Below, in pieces: positions 1-29,754 of a stretch of 64,000 nucleotides of DNA; position 1 is the stretch's first letter, and each line of letters opens with the position of its first letter. The notes under the pieces are model-generated. The model ran no database searches and was not told the DNA's origin. It was given only the letters and a program-made list of their open reading frames with translations. The stretch is from Cristatella mucedo. Lineage: Eukaryota; Bryozoa; Phylactolaemata; Cristatellidae. The translations under genes and the position numbers were made by a program. The stretch is from assembly GCA_009760855.2 (NCBI GenBank), contig WPIO01000152.1, positions 639,501 through 703,500 on the forward strand. Reading direction: 5' to 3'.

Positions 1-1540
1 AAACAAGCCCTGGAAAGCCGCCACGTGCTGCGAGTGTGAGAGCAATCGAGAATGCTCGTAACTTTTTAGCATGCTCGATCGCGTCGTCCTCTTCCTAATT
101 ATAACTCAGAAACCGCCAATAACGCTTAGTTACTGTCATTTCTTGACTGGTTTAGCGTCCCAGCGTTGCACTAGCGCGATTCAGCCTGATTGGTGCTTTG
201 AACGAGAGTAAAGGGCGGGACGAGCAGCAAGCTGCATTGCGTCGTGGATTGTTGGACCCCGACAACCGAGGACCCGAGCGTCTTCAAAAGTCTTCGAGGC
301 CAAATCCATCGAATCTATCTCGCGAGCTTGCCTGACTACAAGAGAATTCGCGGCTCTTGCGTAGGAACATTTGTAATGGCAGCAGCAAGTGATTTTGGAG
401 TTTCCTATCTTTTTTTTTTATAAATCTATAGATAGATATTTTATTCAAACAATAATAATATAGAGATATATATATATTGTTTATATTAAATATTTATTTA
501 TTTGATAGGCTCTCTCGCGAACATTCGTGGAATAGGGCGAACTTTCAATAACAAATCGTATCACTCAAGGCTCTGTATTCGACCTCAGAAGTCTATGGGA
601 CCGGCTGTTTCCTATTAATTACCATTGCGTTCTCCTCACATAAAACATGTACCGAAAAAAGTTAGTTGCATGAATAGTCTTTATAATATCTACGTCATTC
701 CAGGCAGGAGAAGGCTTCCAGCCTGTCGCTTGAGGTAACACGTGCACGTACTCCCCTCACAATAATGCAGATGCATATATAAACCGACAATTCCCTACAT
801 CTTTCCATAACAGTTCTAGCTGCACTATTAACTAATATGCTTTCTCTGTAAATTCCTTGAAATGCCCTCTGCCAGATTCGTGTGCATATACTGACTGAGC
901 TGGGCTGCAAAGGCTTTGTTATTTGCCCAAACAACTGGGCTCAGTCGCTCTCGACTGTTTTCAGGGCCGGGCAAGTATAAACTATGGCACTGGTGGGCAT
1001 GCTGCTTCTACGTAGGTCAAGTAATTCCGCCAGAGTATCTCCAGAAAGCCACACCGACTCGGTGGCTGCGACGCTGCAGAGCTTTGCCCTCTCAAAGAGC
1101 GCTCGGCTCTCGGTTCGCTGACTCGGTAGCCAGCAGAATTAATCTCACGTGGTAAAAAGAAATTTCGAAGCATAGCTGATTCAGGAGAACACTCGAGAAA
1201 TTAATTAGCACGGAATTAGAAGAAGCAGAGGATAGCAGCGAAATAAGCGCCTTAACAGGCACAGGGTAGGAGATGTCGCTATGCAAGACGTGCATGCGTG
1301 AGTTACCCCAGTAAAGGACCAACCAGCAGAGCAATAGCTTCTGTCACCAACAGCCTTTGCGATAAAGTATGAAGCACACATAAGTCGTCGGCCCGGAAAA
1401 GCGTTAGGCCACGAGAAGGCCGAAGTAAAACGAAGCCAAGCCGTGGTTGGTCTTGTTGGTCTGAGTAAGAATATCCCCCCCCCCCCGCCTGCCGATCGAC
1501 CAGGAGCCATCGCAGCTCCTTCAGCAAAGCAGAAATGACT
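1..1540. other. Upstream flank, no gene recognised
   Basis: I see no exon or recognisable protein homology here on either strand. The open frames are short (up to about 100 codons), overlap on both strands and lack coding character. The stretch holds an AT-rich segment at about 405-510 and a C10-type homopolymer near 1,476. It ends where a minus-strand LINE 3' end begins. Confidence 0.4.
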
Positions 1541-1544
1541 GTGA

Positions 1545-1775
1545 CTTATAATAATAATAATAATGATAATAATGCACTTGATAAAGCTCCCTCAGAGAAC
1601 TCAATCTCTTTCAGGGTGTTTTACATTTGCTGCAAATTAAACACGATTGAATGGCGAGTGGTATCATGCTTGGTAAACAAACATGAATAACATGGTTAGG
1701 GATGACATGCGCAGGGTCAGCATGCAAATGTGGTTAGTGGCAGCAAGCATGGGGTTCGTGTCAGCACACATAAGC
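1545..1775 (-). mobile_element. L2/CR1-type LINE 3' end (minus strand)
   Basis: Read on the minus strand this is the 3' untranslated end of the LINE family repeated across the window. It has a gcagcaaatg segment, a 'gagattgagttctctgag' block, a pairing-capable 'gcttta' and an (ATT)n tail. 3' ends of the form gcgctatataaa-(ATT)n are typical of the L2/CR1 group. No coding part is retained, so this is a 5'-truncated copy. Confidence 0.65.
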
Positions 1776-2087
1776 ACTGCATTTCTAAAGCAGAATTTCG
1801 GTCGCATTGACGTTTCGCAGTGTGATCCAAATCGCACGAGACCTCATTCACTTCCGCTACCTTCTACTTGGACAACGAGCCATTGTGATGCGCCCTAGGG
1901 ATGCGAGGGTTTACAATGCCAGGACTGGCAGCTCCCTTTACCTACGCATAGCGTCGGTATTTGTTCTGCAGGTGTATTAAGCTATGCAAAAATCGTACTT
2001 CATATTTGCTCCTGGATTTTAAGTGTTCTTTTCAATTGATGGCGCCTCAAAAGTCTAGAAACTGACCAAAGTCTAGAAACTCGCCTA

Positions 2088-2344
2088 TTTAGGACAGCGT
2101 TTAGTGGGTCCCTGTGATTCGTCCTTCATGTGCTTATGCGTGCTGACACTGTGCATGCTGCCACTAACCACATTTGCATGCTGACCCTGTGCATGTCACT
2201 CCTAACAATGTTATTCATTTTGTTTGTTTATCAAGCATTATATTACTCACCATTCAATTGCATTTCCCTTTGCAGCAAATGTACAGCGCCTAGAGAGAGA
2301 TTGATTTCTCTGAGGGCGCTCTATAAAGTACATTATTATTATTC
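2088..2344 (+). mobile_element. L2/CR1-type LINE 3' end (plus strand)
   Basis: A plus-strand copy of the same 3' UTR as at 1,545-1,775. It begins near 'cagcgtttagtgggtccctg', carries the repeated 'catgctga' and 'ctaaccac' blocks, and ends in 'ggcgctctataaagtac' followed by ATT triplets. It is severely 5'-truncated. With the 1,545-1,775 copy it forms an inverted pair about 310 bp apart. Confidence 0.7.
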
Positions 2345-2907
2345 CTGAGCTGGAGCCCTCAACGAGCTTCGATGTGCTGCACTAGTGACTCCCCGTAACG
2401 CAGCCACAGTCGTACGAATGTCGTCGTGGCAGGTATTTGTGGGATTGCTGCCCCCTTCAAGATTGCACCGGTCTGAGATCAGCCTCAATCTCTGGGGTGG
2501 TTCGCCTCGTTGTTTTCCACGTCCTTCGAAGCTTGATATACCATGGGCGCCCAGTAGTATGCTTAATGTCCCTGTTATTGTTGGCGCATGCAATATTGTC
2601 ATAAAGAGGTTTCATAGAACTGCCGCTCGTCTTACTCTAGCCTGCGACGGCAACGTGGCAGAGGGCGGCATAGCTAGGGCATGTCATGGTCGGGCGAGAC
2701 GTAGCCTACCACCTCCTAGTCTAGGTTACTACCGTCTCCCAGTCTAGATTATTACCCCATCCCAGTGCAGGTTACACGTATACGCACGCACGAACCCGGT
2801 AACGCTCAGCATTCCGTCTCGGAATAGCACAGTGAGAAGTGCTGATTTAGTTGGATGCGAGAAAAAATTGTACGGAAAAATATCTATTCGCACATCGGCA
2901 CATATCT
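2345..2907. other. Intergenic, nothing recognised
   Basis: Two overlapping frames of 87 (-) and 120 (+) codons lie here. Neither has recognisable domains or splice context, and I read both as chance. Confidence 0.35.
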
Positions 2908-3090
2908 GGGCACCGTGGTGGCACACTAGGTAAGGCGGTTGCTTTCACGACCTCGGTCCCGAGATCGTGGGTTCGAATACTGCAGTGGGCGATTCTTTAT
3001 CGCCACTGCAAGCGGTGGTGATAGCCGTAAAGGCTCTTCTGTCGCTATACAAAAAGAGGCTGTTTAATCAGCTAGGATTTATTTATTTAT
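2908..3090 (+). mobile_element. tRNA-derived SINE (family 1), plus strand
   Basis: The 5' part looks like a tRNA: an A-box-like 'tggcacactaggtaaggcg', then a B box 'gtgggttcgaatac'. The body is 'gcgattctttatcgccactg' and 'gtgatagccgtaaaggctc', and the 3' end is 'ctgtttaatcagctaggatt'. The same unit recurs at 9,081, 34,077, 48,116 and 61,279 (all minus) and, more diverged, at 10,680. A head with A and B boxes for RNA polymerase III plus an unrelated body defines a SINE. Confidence 0.8.
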
Positions 3091-3338
3091 TCACCTACTC
3101 ATAGCAGCTTTGCACCAACCTGCATACGTAAACCACGAAAAGTCTCATAAGTTCAGGATATTCCCATTAGACGAGATTCGACAGCAGCACCTCAGAGGCG
3201 AAGCAAGTGGCCAAATATAACGGATCTGTTCGCGCAAGTTGAGGTAAGCAGACCAGGACACATAAACTCTGCGGCCGACTGCCCTATACGCCTGTGTACA
3301 TGGGGCAGGCGAGCAAGCTGGACCGGAAAAGGCCCGAA

Positions 3339-3347
3339 ACTTCCGGT

Positions 3348-3353
<6 letters not shown>
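3339..3353 (+). promoter_or_regulatory. ETS-like and YY1-like motifs at the QTRT1 start codon
   Basis: ACTTCCGG (3,339-3,346) matches the core ETS-factor site, and ATGGCGGC directly overlaps the proposed start codon like a YY1 site. Together they are a common arrangement in TATA-less housekeeping promoters of animals. No TATA box is visible in the preceding 100 bp. The transcription start is not determined. Confidence 0.4.
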
Positions 3354-22747
<19,394 letters not shown>

Positions 22748-23288
22748 TTTAAAGCTTATGCTGCACACATCATGGCAGCACAGGGGCAGCCAGCACTAGG
22801 AAAAGGAACTTTTTTTGCTTTTCTTGTATCCTCAGCCTAAATGTTTATGGGTAGTGCAACTAATTTCGGATGCAACACAGCCTGTGCTGTAAGGGCCCTG
22901 CAAAGGTGTCTTTCCGTTGGTATCTGTCGACTCAATCATACCCGGACGTCCATATAGTATGCTTGATCGATGAAGACGTCGTTCGAGTACCCGAGTGTAC
23001 AGAAGCGACAGAACCAAACCACTCCTGCTGGTCTTGGAAAGAAGACTTGTGTTTCAGTGAGGATACATTATTGTCTTGTTCAGCGTGTGCCACCGAAATT
23101 CTAAGAGCATCATTGCTTGCAGCATCCAGTCTGCATGTCGCTACGTCCTGACTGGCACGAGCGGAAACATCCTGGCATCTGCTTTCGTTCTTATAGAAAA
23201 GTGGCATGGTTGCAGTGTCAATGCCAAACCATGCCTCACTGGTGCTACATTTCACGAAGAACGGTGGCCTCAATGCAAAAGCAAACAC

Positions 23289-23294
23289 AATAAA
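23289..23294 (+). terminator. Probable polyadenylation signal of QTRT1
   Basis: First AATAAA I see downstream of the QTRT1 stop, 542 bp beyond it. It implies a 3' UTR ending near 23,310. A second AATAAA occurs near 24,110. Confidence 0.5.
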
Positions 23295-23309
23295 GCTTCA
23301 AGCTGTATG

Positions 23310-24475
23310 CACCTTTTGGTGGCTCTGTGTGCTGATCGTGGTTGCTGGTTCCTTGTGTCTCACCCGGTCTCTGCAAAGCGTATCTGCAGCTGCTGCCTGC
23401 TGCTGCTTGCCCTGCACGGCTCGTGCATCCACTACCTTGATCCATTACCTACTCCCAACGAAGAGACCCTCTGTCGAATTGGTTTCAGCTGCACGTAACC
23501 CGTGCCCTTAAAACCTTTCGACATTGGCTGTATTAATCGTATGGCGTATGGGCACTTACTGTAGCTGTGGTTCTAGGGATGATCTCTGTGAATGATTTTA
23601 TGTGAGAGCTCATGCTGTTCGAATTTAAGAAGCACTGTGCCTCTCGGTTGTTTGGCATTGTAGGGATATCTTGGGTGTTGATGTGAGCCACGCCCGTGAG
23701 ACTATACCAATGTTATTTGCATTCTCATTCTCTATAGTAGGCTCTTTAATGAGTGACCAGGCGACTGCTGCTTTCAGACAAGTGCTGGAATCACCTATCA
23801 TCAAGCCAAAAGTACTAACGTTATCGATCCTGCTGTGGTCTTTACCACTCCCAAGCAAGCACTGTCCAGTGAACCCAATGGTGACTTAAACAGAGCGTTT
23901 CTCTAAATTGTGCTTTGTAAGTTAAAAAAAAAAGATTAAGGATGTAAACCACTCACTGCCTTCCTTGCCGGACTGCATCCCCTCAGGCTCTTGTTCTTTC
24001 ACTTCCTTAGCTCATGGCTAAATTTGCTTCCCCGGGTAGGAAGATCGCCGGACCTGTAGACCCTGTTCCAATCCTTTTGAGGTACATACTTGTGGCTACC
24101 CACAATAAAAAGTAGTGTATTTATGTCCATGGTGACCTTTAACGCCTCAAAACATCGGTGTGCATTGGCCTAGTACGATGTTGAGCTCCATCTAAGAAAA
24201 ATGGTGGGCTACTTGTGCAGAAGCTTCCAGTACCTAAATTTAAATGGGGCAGTTACAGCTTCAAGAATCCTCTCTGAAAGCCCTGTTAACCCCCTCTTTA
24301 GCTTGGCAAGAGCTATGGGCGCTGGCTTCAGGCTTCTGATGTGGCATAAGTGGCTTTAGCAGCCTGCTTATTAGTTCACTTTAACGCTTCTGGCGTGTCT
24401 CTGTCGCGTAAGACCACTGGCTGTGTATGTCCAGCTACGAGTTTCCAGACGATCCCTTACGACCATGCTTGGTGT
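23310..24475. other. Intergenic, nothing recognised
   Basis: No exon or mobile-element signature recognised. Confidence 0.4.
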
Positions 24476-24479
24476 GAGC

Positions 24480-24960
24480 TCATTCATGTAGTACTACTGG
24501 GCGTCTAGTGCATGTTCCTGAAAGGCCATGTGAGTCAGGCAAAGCTCTTAGAACTCGCGATATATGGGGGCTGCCCAAGTGTGCAAGATGAAGGAAATGA
24601 TGTGCCACGTGTACGCATAGACGAGCAGTGAGTGCAAGTTCTTCGATGCACAGGGGGCGTGCATGTAGTCGGTCAGTGCTCGCTGGCGTCGGGTCGGCCC
24701 TCTGGTAGACGAGGGACGATGTATGCAATGTAAAGTCTGGTGAAAGCTTACTACTGAACATAAAACCCAGTATAGGTGTAGAAGCTACAGAAAGTATACC
24801 GGCTGATCTCATGTTTGGGTTGGATGTTCCGATTTCTGAGCTACTACGTTTGCCCATAGCTAATCGGATAGACTTATTATCATTCAATTTGAGAAAGTTA
24901 GCTGCCTTCTAAGTTAGGTTGTGATGTCAGCAATACATGCAGCAAAGAGTTGAGATAGTT
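24480..24960 (-). mobile_element. L2/CR1-type reverse-transcriptase fragment
   Basis: From about 24,930 downward the minus strand reads AANFLKLNDNKSIRLAMGKR and then GFMFSSKLSPDFTLHT. These are the blocks that follow the catalytic box in the other copies here. The 3' part drifts beyond recognition, and there is no ATT tail. Confidence 0.65.
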
Positions 24961-24964
24961 TGAG

Positions 24965-25525
24965 GTGCTCGAAGGCTGGGAAGGATCAAAGCACAGGTAC
25001 ACCCGTCATTATTGTTCGCGGCGATTACATCGGCAAGAGAAATAATATGCTATGTGAAAAGAAGTGGACCGCGCATAGAGCCCTGGAATACGAAGTCCTC
25101 TACTCGCATGGCTGTTGCCGATTGACATCAATACTCAGAAGTCTCCCACTGAGACAGAACCTTCACCTTTGCAGAGCAATGTCAGATGAGAGTTGCTCAA
25201 GAAAGACTGAATTCCGTGAGCGATGGGATCTTTATTTCGTATGCACGCAGGTCTATCTCTCACTTCGGTTACTATCAGCAAGGACTTTGCAGCATTCAAG
25301 TACAGTTAGAGACGCATGTGTTCTGTTAAGCTTTCTAGCCGCCTTAGTGGAGGTCTTTTTTGTACTGTTCGTTTTGCGTTCGTAGCCTCGAATGATTCAG
25401 GGCACATTATATTTCAGTTGCCGGAGATCTTTAGGGCCGGTGGCACCAACTGTCTCCTTGGGTGCTTTTGAATTCGGCCTAAGCAGGATGCTTGCTTGCT
25501 TTCGCATGCTCGATTAAGTGTGATA
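24965..25525. other. Intergenic, nothing recognised
   Basis: A 141-codon plus-strand frame at 24,960-25,385 is the longest here. It has no recognisable motif, and I regard it as chance. Confidence 0.35.
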
Positions 25526-25529
25526 CCGT

Positions 25530-25625
25530 GCATTAACCCGTGATTAATGCGTCTCCTGCAAATAATTATAAAGCGCTTGGATAGAGATTTAGTTCTCCTG
25601 GGGTTCTATACAAACGACCTATTTT
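25530..25625 (+). mobile_element. LINE 3'-end fragment
   Basis: 'taaagcgcttggatagagat' and 'ggggttctatacaaacga' match the LINE 3' terminal block. About 95 bp. Confidence 0.5.
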
Positions 25626-26476
25626 TATCAATACTATTTACTTAACTCACCGCGGTTATTAGCCGTACATTGATACTGTATAGCAGCCTGAAGAGCTGAT
25701 TCAAAGTGGCAGATATTACAGCAATTTTACAACCCCGAGATTCTACAATTCCGTAGCCCTACCCTGTAGACTGCCTGGAGGCCTGAGAGCACTGAAGTAG
25801 AGTGGGACGAAAAACCAGCCACCGGCATCATTCGCACGGCCATCCACGGGGCCATAACCGCCGAGACAGACCGAGAAGCTGGGCGCTCCGCTGAAGGTGC
25901 TTCCCTTCTGACCTCCAAGACCTCCGCTGTCGAACCCTGACCCCGGAAGCCTGGCAGGCTGCCTGTGCGGGCCCGAGCTTCCTATTACTGCACAAGGTGG
26001 GGACGTGTGGAGAATTGTGCAGACCGCAAATCAAGAGGTCGCATGCCAAGCGCGGTTCGCGGCTTCGGCAGGGTAGGGACAAAGCAAACTCCAAGCACTG
26101 GTAAAAATGTACTAGCAGCGCTGGCGGGCGCTCGCCTAATGCTTCGATATTTGCACTGTGTCGCGCCCCCCCCCCATATGCCTGCCGCAGTCAAACGTTG
26201 GCATGCTTGGGTCACTTAAGGGTCTGGCCTCTTTGCTGACCGCAGCACGGCGGCCATTGCTAGCCGTATGAACACTCGCTGCTACAGCCGGGTGCAAATT
26301 AGAGCAAATTGGAGCAATATGTGAGCTTCCAGTTACCCGGGCATCTTTAGGAATGGTGGCTAGAAACCTCACAAGCTGACAGTTCCGATCCGATTCGCCA
26401 AGCGAGTGCACAATAAGTACGAAAGAGGCAAAGCCATTCAATCCCTCTGGCGTCGTCCACATTTGGTACGTGTTCG

Positions 26477-26478
<2 letters not shown>

Positions 26479-26518
<40 letters not shown>
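26479..26518. repeat. (CT)n microsatellite
   Basis: About 40 bp of CT dinucleotides. Confidence 0.97.
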
Positions 26519-26520
<2 letters not shown>

Positions 26521-27146
26521 GAGACAGCCGCAGTGGCGGACCTGAATATCGCTTGGTTACGAATCGCACGTACCTTGCAGTAGCATTGTGAACGCATCGG
26601 AGCGCCAACTGGGAAGCATTGATATGCATTTCAGCGATTTTCGAACTACGCAGTGCCAATTTTTTGGTGCGAGAGAGGACTGAGTTGCGTACAAGTTGAT
26701 ACAATTGTCTGCTGAAACAAAAACGCATTGCTCGCTAAAAAATCGCGCTCATGCATGCGAAGCGAGAAAAGTTCGGCTGCGTTTCCTATGAAGTAGTGAG
26801 GCTGCTCAGGGTTCGAAGCGCTGCACGTGCCCGGAATCGGGATCGCCCGCGAGCTCGCGAGTTTTGAAAAAATCGCCCGACCAACGTTGCAGAAGACTAG
26901 CTCTATCGTGCCGCCCGACTTTTTGGCGAGGCCGTTGGAGCCTTTCAGAGAGGAGCCATCCGCAGCTCAAGTTTTCAAGCAAATCTACCGTTTCGCATTG
27001 GAAAAAAAACGCGAAGGATGATGGGGCGTTCTTAGTCTCTCGCACGCCATGCGAAGCGGCTCTTCGGAGGCTCGGCGCATCCGACTCACTCCGCTTGAGG
27101 TGGGCAATGTAGCCAGCCTGCTGCACGCACGACTCGTAGCTGACTC

Positions 27147-27194
27147 GACCTGGATCCTTAAGATCCTGGATCCTGAAGATCCTGGATCCTGAAG
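27147..27194 (+). repeat. Short tandem repeat with GGATCC
   Basis: About three copies of a 16-bp unit, agatcctggatcctga, the first imperfect. Confidence 0.85.
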
Positions 27195-28192
27195 TGCGAG
27201 CACCTTAAACCAACGTTATTTTTCAAATAGGTTCGTTCGACTGCGTTCACTTTTGAGCCGCTAGCAGAATGAGCGCAAGGAAATCTGGCAGGAAAGCGGC
27301 AGCTCGCCGAGCGATTGCTTCGCTCGCCCCGCCCGTTCGCAGACGGGCGCATGCACGCGTACGTCATCGTTACGGGTGTTAGGCTGATTCCTTTGCGCTG
27401 CCGTACAGTGCGGGACGCGGGGAGAACAGGTGCGACGTACTTTTGCAGCCGGCCTCGATATGAGCCAACGAGCAGCTACCGCCAGGCTGCGGGCTGCTGC
27501 CGATTGGTCGCGCGGAGTGGGAGGGGAGGGGGAGCGCGAGCGTGCCTGAGCAGACGGCCGCTGCTGCTACTGCTGCTGCGCAGGGAGGCGTTCGCCGCGA
27601 GGCAAGCCCTTGACTCAAGGACAAAAGGCAAGCCCTCACTCGACAAAGGCAAGCCGCCCACCGACCTGGCGGTCTGCACACCCGCTAGCTGCCCCCGCCC
27701 CGCCCCGTGTCGGCAAACGTTGAGCCATGAGAAGGAGCGACGAGAGCGGCGGCGGCGGCGGCGGCGGGGGAGGGAGCAGCCTTGCGCGCGCGCGCGAAAG
27801 CGCTCGAGCGACTTTTACACGCGCGCTTACACAACAGCAGGCGGCTGCTCGGATAAGGTTCCGAAGTGCAGACTTCTCGTCGATCTCGGGGTGCATTGGC
27901 GTCACGTCGGAGCCGTCCTGCGGCGGCGCATAGCGATGGTGCCGCGAGACAGTACCGACCGTTTCGTCCGCCCAGCGCCCGGCTCTGTCGGCTGCCGGAC
28001 GGCAGCGCTGGCTTCCCGCTAATTTTGCGACGCCAGAGAGTTTTACCAGAGAAAGTACCAGGCAATCGCACCGCATAACGCGGCAGCCGCTCCCGAGGGC
28101 GCTTAAGGCGACGCCGTTGACGACAACTCCGATTATTGGCGGCAAGTCGCCGAACTCAATCGGCGGCGGATCTCTGGCGCGACTTTTGCCAG

Positions 28193-28242
28193 AGCCGGCA
28201 CTGCAACCCTTTACCTGCTGGTAAAGGATTGCAGTGCCGGCT
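28193..28242. repeat. Near-perfect hairpin, 23-bp arms with 4-nt loop
   Basis: The arm at 28,193-28,215 (agccggcactgcaa...) pairs with 28,220-28,242 (...ttgcagtgccggct) at 22 of 23 positions, the exception being a C/A position. The loop is TGCT. Confidence 0.95.
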
Positions 28243-28489
28243 GAGCGTTCCGCCGCTGATGCCGTAGCAACGACCGTCGCCCGATAGTTCAACGGCACCT
28301 TTTAATGGCGTCACCCCATAGGCTTGGTATTGAGACGCGGCGCCGGGTTGCGGCATAATTACTAAAAGCAGTCACGTGGAATCAACTAGTACCAGGGGAA
28401 TGAATTTCCCGCATGCAGCACTGAAGTGGCATCCGATAGGGGTTCGCTCACGACTAGCAGGAACAGTTTGTCGCGGCTGAAACGGTCAC

Positions 28490-28595
28490 CATTCGATCAT
28501 GCTTCCTTTACAGCACCTGTAAAGTGTCTAGAAAGAGATTAGGTTCGCCGAGGGCGCTATACAAATGTGCTATTGTTATTATTTTGCGGTAGCCT
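28490..28595 (+). mobile_element. LINE 3'-end fragment
   Basis: 'cacctgtaaagtgtctagaa', 'gagggcgctatacaaatg' and an imperfect ATT tail: a clean L2-type 3' end. Confidence 0.6.
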
Positions 28596-28834
28596 GTGAC
28601 TGGTGACAAACCGCCGTTGTAATGAAAGGGGCTGCGTCACTGTGACGCTTCTCAGCTGCCAAGCCTCATGGCTGCGGATCATCTGCTAACTACTTCACAA
28701 TATATTCTCTATATATCACAATATAGTTCATGCTCTACTGAATCAAGTCCGTCGGCAGCGAACCACGAATGGTTCGCTGCAGCCTGCGGTTAATGACCTC
28801 TGATGGCCATTTCTCAACAGCCTCTGTCAGCGAT

Positions 28835-29010
28835 TATAATAATGACAATAATATTATAGCACTACAAGCCATTCACATAGCACCCTAAAAAAACCCACTT
28901 CTCACTTGGGTACTTTGCATAGACCGGATCTCGTTTCGTCCATTTGCCCTCCAATTAAAGTCAGCCCAGACTTACGACGGTTCCGAGATACGAACTCAGC
29001 CACGGTCGCG
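28835..29010 (-). mobile_element. Probable tRNA-headed SINE with LINE-like tail
   Basis: The plus strand starts with ATT-type repeats and a LINE-tail-like 'atagcaccctaaaa'. It ends with 'ttccgagatacgaactcagc', which reversed looks like a B box (gttcgtatc). Diverged. Confidence 0.4.
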
Positions 29011-29014
29011 TAAA

Positions 29015-29750
29015 TAAAAATCGAAAAGCAAAACGTATCCACGAAAACTTTCAAAACCCGCACGCGCTAAGGTGATTTGACAACGCCGCAAGTAGTAGGG
29101 AGAAAACGTCGTCTGACAGCTAGGTAATAGGGGTACCGGCTCTCTCTTGCATGAGTAGTACTCAATATACAGTACTATAGCCACCAGCTTCTGTATACCC
29201 AAAAGTACTCTGCATTGTGGTATGCAAGTATAATCTTACTTACTTGTTCTTATTTATTTCTTATTTTTTTATGTTTGTAACAAATTCAATTCATTACCTC
29301 TCTAATTCCTCGTCAGAACCTACCACATGCCATTTTCGTCTTACGACATTTGACTTTGAGTAGGTTTTCCGGTCTGTATAGAGATTTGGATTTCCTACTC
29401 CCGAGGGCATCTCGCGAAAGTGGTGCACAAGCGTGCCTATGGATTCTTAACTGGATTCGGCCTAACATTGTCAAAGCTGTAGGATCAGGAAAAGGTACAC
29501 AATTACAAGTAGAAGTTCTATTGTATCCATCGGTTGTTCATAGCTGCTAGCCATACGCGTTCTTCCCGGTCGTTCAACATGCTGTGCTTTGCAGTCACGT
29601 GCTCAGATGCGTTTTTCTTGACTCGGTCTCAAGGCAGATAGCCTGTAGCGCTCGTACGTGTGGATCTGAAGTGTACGAAGCTTAGAAGAGTTTCGTCGGC
29701 ATACGCAACTATTCACTCGAGGGCCTTTTGTATATTAATTATTTTAAAAA
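29015..29750. other. Intergenic, nothing recognised
   Basis: AT-rich sequence without recognised features. Confidence 0.4.
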
Positions 29751-29754
29751 CAGG

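Larger units (their letters stand above)
26800..28350. other. Orphan CpG-rich island
   Basis: A sharp rise in CpG density (many cgcgcg and GCGG runs) over about 1.5 kb between AT-richer flanks. Long frames on both strands (235 codons at 27,315 +, 220 at 28,298 -) are the usual by-product of GC-rich DNA and look like neither protein nor exon. It may be a promoter for a gene I cannot see. A (GGC)n patch lies at about 27,750. Confidence 0.5.

Noticed and set aside
2908-3000. Functional tRNA gene
   Set aside because: A- and B-box-like strings are present, but the acceptor and anticodon arms do not pair, and the unit recurs with a non-tRNA body; it is a SINE.
27315-28298. Frames of 235 (+) and 220 (-) codons
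   Set aside because: Arg/Pro/Ala-rich frames on both strands of a CpG island, with no domains or splice logic.
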